Part shown: one piece after another, positions 53,781 through 64,000 of the stretch
How the letters are laid out: the number at the start of each line of letters is the position of its first letter
Position numbering within the stretch: the first letter of the stretch is position 1
Notes under the pieces: model-generated
The model's database searches: none
Seen by the model: only the letters and a program-made list of their open reading frames with translations
Told to the model about the DNA's origin: nothing
Translations under genes and position numbers: made by a program
NCBI RefSeq assembly: GCF_900155475.1
Contig: NZ_FXAM01000001.1
Location: 1,537,501 to 1,601,500, forward strand
DNA length: 64,000 nt
Direction of reading: 5' to 3'
DNA from: Methylomagnum ishizawai
Lineage (GTDB): Bacteria > Pseudomonadota > Gammaproteobacteria > Methylococcales > Methylococcaceae

Positions 53781-54707
53781 TCAGTGGGAAGCGGCGCGGG
53801 CTTCCACCAGCCGCATCAGGCCGTACAGCGTCGCAAGGTGCGGTACGTCGAGTCCGAGGCGCTGTCCGGCCCGCACCGCGTTGCCGAGGATGGCTTCGGT
53901 TTCCATGGGGCGGCCAGCCTCGTGGTCCAGCAACATGCTGGTTTTGTAGGGCGGCATTTTGCGGGTACTGGAAACCTGTTTCTCCACCATGTCGGTGGGC
54001 AGGGGATGGCCCAGAGCGTTCGAGATCAGGATCGTTTCCGCCATGATGGCCCGCACCAAAGGCTCCGCCGTGTCCAGGATGGCGTGGGTGTCCAGGCCGC
54101 CCGACAGCACCGACAGCGGGCTGAACGCCGCGTTCCACACGCATTTCTGCCACCGCGCCCCGACCACGTCCTCGCTGGTCGCGCATGGGATGCCCGAGCC
54201 TTCGAAGGCTTGGCACAGGGCCAGCGTGGCCGGGGAGACGCCCCGCGGATAATCGCCGAGGGCCAGGCGGCCATAGGCTTGGTGCCAAATCTCGCCGGGC
54301 GCGGTGCGGGTCACGCAGATGAAGGCGAGGCCGCTGATGAGGGCGTGGTCCGGGTAGGCCGCGGCGATCTCGTCCTCGATCTCGACGCCGTTGGAGACCA
54401 GCACGATGCGGGTCGCGGGGCCGAGCGCGTCCTTGAGTAGGGCGGCGCGGTCCGCGCCCGCCACCACCTTCACGCACAGCAGCACATAGTCGGGCTTTTC
54501 ATCCAGTTCCAAGGCGCTGCGGACCACGCGGGCGGGCCGGAAATGGTAGTCGCCGACCGCCGGGACGGCGCTGCGGATGTGGATGCCGTGCGCCCGCACC
54601 TGTGCATAATCGGAGCGGGCCAGCACCGAGACTGTCGCGCCTTGTTTGGCGAGTAGCGAACCATAGAAGCCGCCGATGGCTCCGGTGCCGATGATCAGTA
54701 TGTTCAT
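53781..54707 (-). CDS. panE: Ketopantoate reductase family protein (PanE/ApbA)
   Basis: A 308-residue NADP-dependent reductase: Rossmann motif IIGTGAIGGFYGSLLA at the N-terminus, PDYVLLCVKVV, VLVSNGVEIED, and a C-terminal helical domain with WQKCVWNAAFSPLSVL containing the catalytic Lys, and KTSMLLDHEAGRPMETEAI. It may reduce 2-dehydropantoate in coenzyme A synthesis, though the family includes related reductases of other 2-keto compounds. Stand-alone gene. Confidence 0.85.
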   Translation of the reverse strand: MNILIIGTGAIGGFYGSLLAKQGATVSVLARSDYAQVRAHGIHIRSAVPAVGDYHFRPARVVRSALELDEKPDYVLLCVKVVAGADRAALLKDALGPATRIVLVSNGVEIEDEIAAAYPDHALISGLAFICVTRTAPGEIWHQAYGRLALGDYPRGVSPATLALCQAFEGSGIPCATSEDVVGARWQKCVWNAAFSPLSVLSGGLDTHAILDTAEPLVRAIMAETILISNALGHPLPTDMVEKQVSSTRKMPPYKTSMLLDHEAGRPMETEAILGNAVRAGQRLGLDVPHLATLYGLMRLVEARAASH

Positions 54708-54828
54708 TGCGTTACCTTGTCGATTGGAAAGGAAGGCGCGGCGCTTGCGGTGCGGCCTGGATGAGGGTAGCCGAATCCGGGAAGACTGGGCAGCCCCCGG
54801 TGTTTGATGGCGGTCCCCATGTGCGGGA

Positions 54829-55557
54829 TTATGGCCTGTTCGGGGTGGCCCTGGCCGGTGGCGGGTCGATCCCCAGGAAGCGCTTCACGAAGGGGATGGT
54901 GAGCTTATGTTGCGCCGCCAGGCTGGCTTGGTCCAGGCGTTCCAGCAAGGCCCGCAGGGTCTGGGGATCGCGGCGGTGGTGGGTCAGTAGGAAGCGCCCG
55001 ACCTGGGGCGGCAGGTCCAGCCCCAGCGAGCGGGCGTAGAGGGCCAGGACCGCCAGCTTGTCCTCGTCGCGCAGGGCTTGCAGCCGCAGGGTCAAGCCCC
55101 AGCCGAAGCGGGTCTTGAGGTCGGGCAGGCGGATCGGCGAACGGGCCGGGGGGGCGCTGGCGGTGGCGATGAGGTCGCGGCCCAGGTCGCGCAGCCGGTT
55201 GAACAGCTCGAACAGCGCCTCTTCCCAGGCGGCGTCGCCGGCGATTTGTTCCAGGTCGTCGAGGCAGACCAAATCCATGTGTTCCAAGCCTTCCAGCATC
55301 TCCGGGCCGTAATCCCGCACCACGCCCAGGGGCAGGTAGGACACCGTGCGCTGGAGTTGGCAGGCGGTGCGGCAACAGGCGTTGAGCAAATGGGTCTTGC
55401 CGCTGCCCGGTTCGCCCCACAGGAAGATCAAGGACTCGCCCGCCCCGGTGGCGGTGCGTTGCAGATGCCGGACCTGCTCGGCGTTCACCCCGGCGTGGAA
55501 TTGCTCGAATCCGAGTTCCGGGTTGAAGGTGAACGGCAGGGGCAGTTGCTCGGGCAT
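54829..55557 (-). CDS. hda: DnaA regulatory inactivator Hda
   Basis: A 242-residue AAA+ protein homologous to DnaA domain III. It has the N-terminal clamp-binding motif QLPLPF, Walker A GEPGSGKTH, Walker B LVCLDDLEQIAG, and a sensor II region. Hda with the beta clamp stimulates ATP hydrolysis by DnaA after initiation. It is separated from wrbA by 11 bp in a minus-strand operon. Confidence 0.93.
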   Translation of the reverse strand: MPEQLPLPFTFNPELGFEQFHAGVNAEQVRHLQRTATGAGESLIFLWGEPGSGKTHLLNACCRTACQLQRTVSYLPLGVVRDYGPEMLEGLEHMDLVCLDDLEQIAGDAAWEEALFELFNRLRDLGRDLIATASAPPARSPIRLPDLKTRFGWGLTLRLQALRDEDKLAVLALYARSLGLDLPPQVGRFLLTHHRRDPQTLRALLERLDQASLAAQHKLTIPFVKRFLGIDPPPARATPNRP

Positions 55558-55568
55558 GGCGCGTGGGC

Positions 55569-56177
<609 letters not shown>

Positions 56178-56239
56178 CTAAGGCTATGAATGATAATGGA
56201 TGGCCCGCTGGGCGGGGGTGGGCCGGGGATGCCGCCGCC

Positions 56240-56587
56240 TCAAAGTATCCCGAGGATGTTTTCCGGCGGGCGGCCCAGGGCGGCCTTGCCGTTCGCGAGG
56301 ACGATGGGCCGTTCGATCAGGATCGGATGCGCCACCAGGGCGGCGATCAGGGCGGCGCGGTCCAGGTCCGGGCGGTCCAACCCGGCCTCTTGGTAGGCGG
56401 CTTCGCCCTTGCGGATCAAGGCGCGGGGTTCCAGGCCCAGAAGTTCCAGGATATGTTCCAGTTCGGCGGCGTTGGGCGGGGTTTTCAGGTATTCCACCAC
56501 GCGGGGTTCGATACCCCGCGCCCGCAGCAATTCCAACGCACCGCGCGATTTGCCGCAGCGCGGATTGTGATAGATCGTGACGCTCAT
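56240..56587 (-). CDS. arsC: Arsenate reductase (glutaredoxin type)
   Basis: A 115-residue ArsC/Spx-fold protein: catalytic Cys11 in IYHNPRCGKSRGALELL, VVEYLKTPPNAAEL, and RPIVLANGKAALGRPPENIL with the conserved RP region. It is glutaredoxin-coupled. No arsR or arsB lies nearby, so it is the housekeeping type. It overlaps the CBS-domain gene by four bases. Confidence 0.92.
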   Translation of the reverse strand: MSVTIYHNPRCGKSRGALELLRARGIEPRVVEYLKTPPNAAELEHILELLGLEPRALIRKGEAAYQEAGLDRPDLDRAALIAALVAHPILIERPIVLANGKAALGRPPENILGIL

Positions 56588-57045
56588 GGTTCCAGGCTAC
56601 CCCGCTGGGTCCGTTCCCGCGCCCGCTCCTGGTTGACGATCTTGGCCAACTGGCCCAATTCCCCGGCCAGGAGTTCCAACAGGTCGTCGCTGGCGACGAT
56701 GCCGACCAGATGGCCTTGGCCATCGACCACCGGCAAGCGCCGCACGCCCTGGGCCCGCATCCGCTGCATGATCTCCCACAGCCCTTCGTCTTCCCGCGCC
56801 ACGGCCAGTGGGTAGCTCATGATATCGCCGACGCCGACCGCGGCGGGGTCGAGCCCGGTGGCCAGGATTTCCACGACCAGGTCGCGGTCGGTCAGGATGC
56901 CGATGGGTTTCGGCCCGGTCCCGGCGTCCTCGACCACGACCACGCTACCGACATGGGATTCCCGCATCAGCTGGGCCGTCGCGGCGATGGAATCTTCCTT
57001 CCTGACGGTGACGGTATTGCGGTTGCATAGCTGTCCTATCGACAT
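56584..57045 (-). CDS. CBS-domain pair protein
   Basis: 153 residues from ATG 57045, which has GGAGG seven bases upstream; an in-frame ATG four codons earlier is less likely. Two CBS domains: TVRKEDSIAATAQLMRESHVGSVVVVED...GILTDRDLV and PLAVAREDEGLWEIMQRMRAQGVRRLPVVD...GIVASDDLLEL. They bind adenine nucleotides as an energy sensor; the partner is unknown. Overlaps arsC. Confidence 0.9.
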   Translation of the reverse strand: MSIGQLCNRNTVTVRKEDSIAATAQLMRESHVGSVVVVEDAGTGPKPIGILTDRDLVVEILATGLDPAAVGVGDIMSYPLAVAREDEGLWEIMQRMRAQGVRRLPVVDGQGHLVGIVASDDLLELLAGELGQLAKIVNQERARERTQRGSLEP

Positions 57046-57229
57046 GGCTGCCTCCATTCTGTGTAGGGCTGAACGGGGGATAGTTTAGCGCGGTTGGGAT
57101 AAACCCAGGTATGGGTATGGGATTGGGGCGGGGTTAGCCGGAGGTCTGGGCGCGGAATTGGGGAAAATATCCGGGGAATCCATTTCCCGGACGCCGTGAT
57201 CCATCCGGGCCACGGGTCCGGGAGGGGTT

Positions 57230-58267
57230 TCAGCCGTCCGAGAAATCGGTGCTGACCAATTCGCGCAACAGGGTGGTGGCGTAGGCGCCGGAAGGCAGGG
57301 CGAATTGCAGACGCAGGCTTGCCGGGTCGGGGAATTCCCAACGCAGGTCTTGGGGGCAGAGCCGGAAGGGCCGCCGCGCCGTGTCCAGGTCGAAGCGTTC
57401 CAGCCCGCGGCAGAAGTCCGCCAGCGCTTCCGCCACCGCGAGTTCCAGCGCCGCCGCTGCGCCGGTGGCGGCGGATGCGCCCTTGCCCCATAGCACGCCG
57501 CTGGGGTGGATGTCCCGGTCTGCCAGCCGTTGCAGGATTTCCGGGGTGATGGCCTCCGGTTTGAAGAAGCTCCGCGAGTCCCCGAACATGAAGGCGTCGC
57601 CCTCGACGGCTTGGTTCCAGGTGCCGTCCGTGACGCGCCGGGCCAGCAGGCGGTTGAAAATCTCGGAGCGGGCGGCGGACAGATAAAGCCCGCGCTTGTG
57701 GGGATCGATCCGGCCCAGGGTGCCCGCGAACAATTCGGCGGCGCGGGCGAGGTTCTGGCCTTCGCGGCCGAAGCGTTGCTCCCCGAAATAATTGGGCACG
57801 CCGAACTCCCCGATCTGGCGCAAGCGGGCCGAAAGCACCCCAGGGTCGCCATCGACCTGCTTCAGGGTGATGACGAAGCGGTTGCCGCTGGCCGCGCCTT
57901 GCTTGAGCTTGCGGCTGTTGCGGTGGGTTTCGAGGACGCGCAGCGAAGGCGAGGCCAGGGCGTTCCAATCGGGTCCGTCCTTGCCTGGCAGTTGCACGCT
58001 ATACCATTGCACGGTGAGTCCGTGGCGGTCCTTCAGCCCGGCGTAGCCGACCTCGCGGGAGCCGACCCCGGCGTGACGCGCCAGTTGGCGGGCGACATAC
58101 TCGGTGTTCTCGCCGCGTTTCTCGACCTTGAGGAATACATGTTCGCCCGTGCCGGAAGGCTCGAAGCCCAGGATTTCCTCGACGATGAAGTCTTCCGGGG
58201 CGGCTTTCAGGGTGGCGGTGCCGACGGGACCGCCGTGGGCGTAGGGCAGGGGGGCGGGAATATCCAT
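57230..58267 (-). CDS. truD: tRNA pseudouridine(13) synthase TruD
   Basis: A 345-residue synthase that modifies U13 in tRNA-Glu. The start ATG overlaps the ispF stop. TruD motifs: KAAPEDFIVEEI, VGYAGLKDRHGLTVQWYSV with catalytic Asp, GNRFVITLK, FGVPNYFGEQRFGREG, and LSAARSEIFNRLLARRV. Normal length and gene order for gammaproteobacteria (ispD-ispF-truD). Confidence 0.95.
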   Translation of the reverse strand: MDIPAPLPYAHGGPVGTATLKAAPEDFIVEEILGFEPSGTGEHVFLKVEKRGENTEYVARQLARHAGVGSREVGYAGLKDRHGLTVQWYSVQLPGKDGPDWNALASPSLRVLETHRNSRKLKQGAASGNRFVITLKQVDGDPGVLSARLRQIGEFGVPNYFGEQRFGREGQNLARAAELFAGTLGRIDPHKRGLYLSAARSEIFNRLLARRVTDGTWNQAVEGDAFMFGDSRSFFKPEAITPEILQRLADRDIHPSGVLWGKGASAATGAAAALELAVAEALADFCRGLERFDLDTARRPFRLCPQDLRWEFPDPASLRLQFALPSGAYATTLLRELVSTDFSDG

Positions 58268-58749
58268 CAAACAGGTACCTTGTGCAGCAGGGCCACGGCA
58301 TAGGACGAAATCCCTTCGCCCCGGCCCTCGAAACCCATGCCTTCGGTGGTGGTGGCCTTGACATTGACGGCGTCCACGCCGATTTCGAGGTCGGCGGCGA
58401 TGTGTTCGCGCATCTTGGGGATATGCGGGGCCATTTTGGGGGCTTGGGCCACCAGGGTGACATCGACATTGCCGACCGCGTAGCCCAATTCCTTGAGCTT
58501 GGCCATGACGTTGCGGACCAGGATGCGGCTGTCGATGCCTTTGTAGGCGGCGTCGGTGTCCGGGAAATGCTTGCCGATATCGCCTAGGGCCGCCGCGCCC
58601 AACAGGGCGTCGCACAGCGCGTGCAGGGCCACATCGCCGTCCGAATGCGCCGCCATGCCGTGGATGAAGGGGATTTTGACCCCGCCGATGACGATGTGGT
58701 CGCCCGCCTTGAATTTGTGGGCGTCGTAGCCCTGGCCTATTCGCAACAT
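58267..58749 (-). CDS. ispF: 2-C-methyl-D-erythritol 2,4-cyclodiphosphate synthase
   Basis: A 160-residue trimeric enzyme of the MEP isoprenoid pathway: metal-binding [37 protein letters not shown], and the C-terminal [15 protein letters not shown]. It overlaps the end of ispD and the start of truD. Confidence 0.96.
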   Translation of the reverse strand: MLRIGQGYDAHKFKAGDHIVIGGVKIPFIHGMAAHSDGDVALHALCDALLGAAALGDIGKHFPDTDAAYKGIDSRILVRNVMAKLKELGYAVGNVDVTLVAQAPKMAPHIPKMREHIAADLEIGVDAVNVKATTTEGMGFEGRGEGISSYAVALLHKVPV

Positions 58750-59438
58750 TGCCGCTCCATATAAAAAACGGCCAGGGGCAAATCCTCGGGCCGGGTGATT
58801 TTGAGGTTGTCGGGCCGTCCCTCAACCAGCTTGGGACGCAAACCCTTGAGTTCGATGGCGCTGGCTTCGTCGGTGACGGCCCAGCCGTTCAGCGCCGCTT
58901 CCTCCAACGCCCCGCGTAGCGTGCCGTAGCGGAACATCTGCGGCGTCAGCGCCCGCCAGACCCGGCTGCGGTCCACGGTGCTGGTGATCTGGCCCGCGTC
59001 CACGCTTTTCAAAGTATCGCTGACCGGCAGCCCTAGGATGCCGCCGACGGGGTCGTCCTTGAGCGTCGCCATCAGTTTTTCCACATCGGTTCGGGCGAGG
59101 CAGGGCCGGGCGGCGTCGTGGACCAAGACCCAATCCTCGGGATCGGCCTCGTTTTCCAAGCTACGGAGTCCCGACAGCACCGAATCGGCGCGTTCCTTGC
59201 CGCCGGGGGCGCGGCGGATTTTGGGGTGGGTGGAACAAGGGAGGTCGGGCCAATAGCCGTCCTCAAGCCCCAGCGCGACCACGATGCCGGAAAAGGCTTC
59301 GACGCTCAATAGCCGTTCCAGGGTGTGTTGCAGGACGGGTTGGCCCAGGACTTCGAGATATTGCTTGGGCACGTCCGCGCCCATGCGCTTGCCGACACCG
59401 GCGGCGGGGACGACGGCCCAGAAACGGGGTGTGTTCAC
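58737..59438 (-). CDS. ispD: 2-C-methyl-D-erythritol 4-phosphate cytidylyltransferase
   Basis: 233 residues from GTG 59438 ([20 protein letters not shown]), matching the family length; the open frame runs 22 codons further. Nucleotide-binding [28 protein letters not shown] and VTDEASAIE are present. It makes CDP-methylerythritol in the MEP pathway. It overlaps ispF. Confidence 0.94.
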   Translation of the reverse strand: MNTPRFWAVVPAAGVGKRMGADVPKQYLEVLGQPVLQHTLERLLSVEAFSGIVVALGLEDGYWPDLPCSTHPKIRRAPGGKERADSVLSGLRSLENEADPEDWVLVHDAARPCLARTDVEKLMATLKDDPVGGILGLPVSDTLKSVDAGQITSTVDRSRVWRALTPQMFRYGTLRGALEEAALNGWAVTDEASAIELKGLRPKLVEGRPDNLKITRPEDLPLAVFYMERQCCE

Positions 59439-59519
59439 TCGGGGATACTCATCGCGAGGGTGGGGGAACTGCGGGACGCGATTGGATCGCGGCCTGAAGG
59501 CCATTCCTACGGGGTCGGG

Positions 59520-59855
59520 TTATCGCCCTTTGCCAGGCGGTTTGATCGCGGTGCCCGCCTTCTCCGGCGGCGGCAAGGGATGCGGCTTTTCGAACACCTG
59601 CACGAAGGTCTCGCCTTCCTTGACCATGCCCAATTCCTGGCGGGCGCGTTCCTCGACGGCGTCGGTGCCTTCCTTCAAATCGTTCACATCGGCTTCGAGA
59701 GCGGCGTTGCGCTCGTGGAGTTTGTCGCCTTCCTCCTTGAGTTGCTCGATACGGGCTTGCAGTTCGTGCAATTCGTAGATGCCGCCATCGCCGAACCACA
59801 AACGCCATTGCAGCAAGGCGATCAGCACCAGCAGAAAAATGATGAGCTTTTTCAT
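59520..59855 (-). CDS. ftsB: Cell division protein FtsB
   Basis: A 111-residue bitopic protein: short cytoplasmic start, TM helix LIIFLLVLIALLQWRLWF, then a periplasmic coiled coil (LHELQARIEQLKEEGDKL) and the conserved RARQELGMVKEGE. It forms the FtsQBL divisome complex. Between eno and ispD, the standard arrangement. Confidence 0.93.
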   Translation of the reverse strand: MKKLIIFLLVLIALLQWRLWFGDGGIYELHELQARIEQLKEEGDKLHERNAALEADVNDLKEGTDAVEERARQELGMVKEGETFVQVFEKPHPLPPPEKAGTAIKPPGKGR

Positions 59856-59878
59856 GCCGGTGCCGGCCTTATCTCAGC

Positions 59879-61264
<1,386 letters not shown>

Positions 61265-61423
61265 CTAGGTGTGCCGGTTCATGGTTTTCATTGGCACCGC
61301 CAACCCCCAGAAATTCATTCAAGACTTGTACCATTGGGGCGCATCCGGTCTTGGTTTGAATAGGGCTGGCGGAAACGCTGGGTCACGATGGACGGCATTC
61401 GTTCTTTCAATGGCTTGCAGGGC

Positions 61424-62623
61424 TCAAGGTTTCTTGAGGATGTAATGCCCCGCCGTCGGTGCCATCAAGCCCTGTTCTATGAAGAATTCATCCAGGGTCA
61501 TCAATAAATCGTATAGCGCCGTCCCCGCTTTCGATTCGTGGTATTTGCACAAACAACCCACCGGGGCGATATAGCGGACGAAACTATGGGTTTCGCTTTT
61601 TTGCACCACCTCGAAACGCTCCAGGAAAATCTTGGGTATCTCTTGTGAGCGGATGGATTCGAAAGGCGATTTCAGCGGTAGCTTGGGGCGTTTGGGGGGT
61701 TGTATCTGCTTTCGTTGCAGGCGGTTATAGGTATATTGCTCCGGGATGGCTTTGAGTAGGGCGGTGGTCAGTTCGATCAACCTATCGGGATACTGGAATT
61801 GCGAGTCGCCGATGAAATCGTTCAGCCAAACCAGCCCGCCGGGTTTCAAGGCCGCTTTCATCCGGTCGGCGACATCCTCCAGAAACAGGCAATGGTGCAG
61901 GGAGGTCGAGGCGACGATCAAGTCGTAGGTGTCGGAGGGGAGTTCCACGAAGTTCAAATCCCCCTGCGAATAAGTGCAGGCCAGACCTTCCGTGGCCGCC
62001 ATCGCCCGTGCGCTGGCGAGGGCGTCCTCGGCGATATCGACGCCGTGGAAACTGCGCACGATCCCTTTGTTCAACCACTCCCGTTCCAGCCGCCCAGCCC
62101 CGCAGCCCAAGGACAGCGCGTGGTCGAAGGTCAAGCCTTGGCTTTGGACCCAGGGCATGAAGTTGACCGAATGCCGACTCAGGCCGAGATGGAAGCCCGC
62201 CCTTCTTTCCTCGTCCAAGACGCTTAGGGACTCCTGTTGCTGCTGTTGCTTGTTGGGTAATACCTTACCCCAATGGGCCGCTTCTTTTTCGGCCATCTGG
62301 TCATAGATGACACGGTCGCTTTTAGCGGTATTGGCAATGGCGATGGCTTCTTCCTGGGAGGGTAGGAGGGGGGTTTCCTTGAAGGGTTGGGCCAGTATTT
62401 TCCTTAGTATTGCTAAAACATCACCATTGACCTGTGGGTCGTCCGCGTAGGCGGGTATTCCAGACTCGGTATCGGGGTCGGCGAGTTCGCGGGGGGCGAT
62501 GCCGCCCAGGTCCGCGGCTTTGAAGGCGGAGATACGGTTATGCTCGTATAAGAAAAAAGCCAAGGTGCGCCTGATCCCGGCGGTCGGGTCTTCGCCATCC
62601 AATAAGGGTTGCGTACTGGACAT
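61424..62623 (-). CDS. Class I SAM-dependent methyltransferase of unknown substrate
   Basis: 399 residues from MSSTQPLLDGED (the frame opens 14 codons earlier). After a ~150-residue N-terminal region with a Gln run (KQQQQQES), a Rossmann methyltransferase domain follows: LSLGCGAGRLEREW (SAM loop), GVDIAEDAL, TYDLIVASTSLHHC and LKPGGLVWLNDF. The C-terminal region resembles sugar-modifying methyltransferases, but the substrate is not predictable. It is inserted between kdsA and eno, which are usually close together. Confidence 0.85.
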   Translation of the reverse strand: MSSTQPLLDGEDPTAGIRRTLAFFLYEHNRISAFKAADLGGIAPRELADPDTESGIPAYADDPQVNGDVLAILRKILAQPFKETPLLPSQEEAIAIANTAKSDRVIYDQMAEKEAAHWGKVLPNKQQQQQESLSVLDEERRAGFHLGLSRHSVNFMPWVQSQGLTFDHALSLGCGAGRLEREWLNKGIVRSFHGVDIAEDALASARAMAATEGLACTYSQGDLNFVELPSDTYDLIVASTSLHHCLFLEDVADRMKAALKPGGLVWLNDFIGDSQFQYPDRLIELTTALLKAIPEQYTYNRLQRKQIQPPKRPKLPLKSPFESIRSQEIPKIFLERFEVVQKSETHSFVRYIAPVGCLCKYHESKAGTALYDLLMTLDEFFIEQGLMAPTAGHYILKKP

Positions 62624-62754
62624 GGAGTCAAATCCTCGATGGGTTTCGATTGATAGGAAAGCCATTGCCCTAATCTGGGTTTTGGGTGGCTTTAGCGTAG
62701 CACAGCATTGTCTATTGGTTTTTCTCGTAAACTCATCGGCGCTAGGATTTTGGT

Positions 62755-63576
62755 TTATAGGAAACCGCTTGCCTTTACGGCCTGGTCCAAAGCCAGCAAT
62801 ACTTCCAACAAACCCCGCATCTTATCCAAGGGCCAGGCGTTCGGCCCATCGCTCAAAGCCTTATCCGGGTCCGGGTGGGTTTCCATGAACAGGCCCGCGA
62901 CCCCCACCGCCACGGCGGCTTTCGCCAGGGCCGGCACGAACTCGCGCTGCCCGCCGGAACACGAACCCTGCCCGCCCGGCAATTGCACCGAATGGGTGGC
63001 GTCGAACACCACGGGACAGCCGGTGTCGCGCATCACCACCACCGAGCGCATGTCCGACACCAGGTTGTTATAGCCGAAGGATACCCCCCGTTCGCAGACC
63101 ATGATTTGCTCGTTGCCGGTGGCTTTGGCCTTGTCGGCGACGTTTTTCATGTCCCAGGGCGCAAGGAATTGGCCCTTCTTGATGTTGACCGGCTTTCCAA
63201 GGCCCGCGACCGCCTGGATGAAATTGGTCTGGCGGCAGAGGAAGGCCGGGGTTTGCAACACATCGACCACGCTGGCGACTTCGGCCAGGGGTGTATCTTC
63301 GTGGACATCGGTCAGTACCGGCACGCCGATGGTTTGCTGGACCTGTTCCAGGATACGCAAGCCCGCTTCCATCCCCAAGCCGCGGAAACTCTGGTGGGAG
63401 GAGCGGTTGGCCTTGTCGAAGGAGGATTTGTAGATGAAGGGGATGCCGAGGGCTTGGGTGAGTTCTTTGAGGGTGCCGGCGGTGTCGAGGGCGAGTTGTT
63501 CGCTCTCGATCACGCAGGGACCGGCGATCAGGAAAAAAGGAAGGTGGAGGTCGGTGTCGAAGCCGCAAAGTCGCAT
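62755..63576 (-). CDS. kdsA: 3-deoxy-8-phosphooctulonate synthase (KDO-8-P synthase)
   Basis: 273 residues from MRLCGFDTD. Motifs: [57 protein letters not shown] and [12 protein letters not shown]. It joins PEP and arabinose-5-phosphate to make KDO-8-P for lipopolysaccharide. It lies directly after pyrG, as in other gammaproteobacteria. Confidence 0.96.
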   Translation of the reverse strand: MRLCGFDTDLHLPFFLIAGPCVIESEQLALDTAGTLKELTQALGIPFIYKSSFDKANRSSHQSFRGLGMEAGLRILEQVQQTIGVPVLTDVHEDTPLAEVASVVDVLQTPAFLCRQTNFIQAVAGLGKPVNIKKGQFLAPWDMKNVADKAKATGNEQIMVCERGVSFGYNNLVSDMRSVVVMRDTGCPVVFDATHSVQLPGGQGSCSGGQREFVPALAKAAVAVGVAGLFMETHPDPDKALSDGPNAWPLDKMRGLLEVLLALDQAVKASGFL

Positions 63577-63636
63577 GGAGGGTCCTGGCCTAAGCCCCCT
63601 CCGCAAGGGAGGGAGAAGTGGAAGCGCGGAACCGCA

Positions 63637-64000
63637 TCAGCCGTTCCGGTGGGCGCGGTATTCGCCCGCCGCGCGGACGAAGCCGGTGAACAAGGCGTGG
63701 CCGCCGCGGGGGGTGGAAGTGAATTCCGGGTGGAATTGGCAGGCCAGGAACCAGGGATGGTCGGGGATTTCGATGGCCTCGACCAAGCGCCCGTCCAGGG
63801 ATTTGCCGCAGACTTTCATCCCGGCTTCTTCCAACGCCTTGAGGTAGTTGTTGTTGAACTCGTAGCGGTGGCGGTGGCGCTCGGTGATGACATCCTTGCC
63901 ATAGACCCGGTGGGCCAGGCTGCCCGTGACCAAGCGGCATTTCTGCCCGCCCAGCCGCATACTGCCGCCCAGGTCGGAATGGGGGCCACGCTGTTCGATC
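63637..64000 (-). CDS. pyrG: CTP synthase, C-terminal part (continues beyond window)
   Basis: About 120 C-terminal residues of the glutamine amidotransferase domain, open at the right edge. [25 protein letters not shown], and [21 protein letters not shown] with the catalytic His-Glu pair (HPE) are diagnostic. The enzyme aminates UTP to CTP. It is followed by kdsA 60 bp downstream. Confidence 0.95.
   Translation of the reverse strand, partial: IEQRGPHSDLGGSMRLGGQKCRLVTGSLAHRVYGKDVITERHRHRYEFNNNYLKALEEAGMKVCGKSLDGRLVEAIEIPDHPWFLACQFHPEFTSTPRGGHALFTGFVRAAGEYRAHRNG

Overview
The window is G+C-rich DNA from a gammaproteobacterium. The right-hand core cluster (pyrG, kdsA, eno, ftsB, ispD, ispF, truD, hda) has the usual gammaproteobacterial order. 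An ABC exporter resembling the family linked to PQQ alcohol dehydrogenases, a PEP-CTERM protein and a DUF3604/PPIase/HupE operon fit a methanotroph of the Methylococcaceae type. That lineage call is inference from gene content; no rRNA gene is present.

Positions 1-17.1 kb are accessory DNA. They hold two large phage/ICE 'polyvalent' proteins (PLxRFG type) sharing a ~1.13 kb near-identical segment, a ProQ/FinO-domain protein, and a KilA-N antirepressor-like gene preceded by what looks like a c4-type antisense RNA with its own promoter and complementary leader target. An AT-rich OLD-family nuclease follows, then a secreted Cys-rich protein, a PIN-type toxin-antitoxin pair whose toxin end is replaced by a REP-like repeat, and a HigB/HigA-like pair. 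The second polyvalent gene is cut off at a truncated IS66 element, followed by a complete IS5-family element with TTA target duplication and an IS4-type remnant.

Positions 17.0-19.2 kb are a small islet: a secreted lipase between two 55-bp repeats resembling the 3' half of tRNA-Met, each followed by a terminator. Positions 19.2-26 kb hold a divergent response regulator/7TM histidine kinase pair, a PEP-CTERM protein with a DNRLRE-like fragment, and a MASE1/CHASE/PAS histidine kinase. Positions 26-31 kb are an ABC exporter translationally coupled to rfbBACD (dTDP-L-rhamnose). Positions 31.2-36.1 kb are dnaE, interrupted in frame by a 458-residue intein with a LAGLIDADG-type homing endonuclease. 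Positions 36.5-43.1 kb hold DUF3604-PPIase-HupE and the AmmeMemoRadiSam trio. Positions 43.3-46.4 kb hold an outer-membrane barrel, a DUF1254 lipoprotein and a membrane protein.

Positions 46.6-51.9 kb are an island integrated at tRNA-Ala(CGC). The last 48 nt of the tRNA are duplicated at the far end. Inside are a truncated phage tail gene, a decayed IS4-type element with another IS nested in its poly-T tract, and a solo YjjJ/HipA-family toxin-like gene. From 52 kb to the end are housekeeping genes, nearly all on the minus strand, from the pyrG 3' part through hda, plus small PilZ, cupin, PanE-like and triple-repeat genes.
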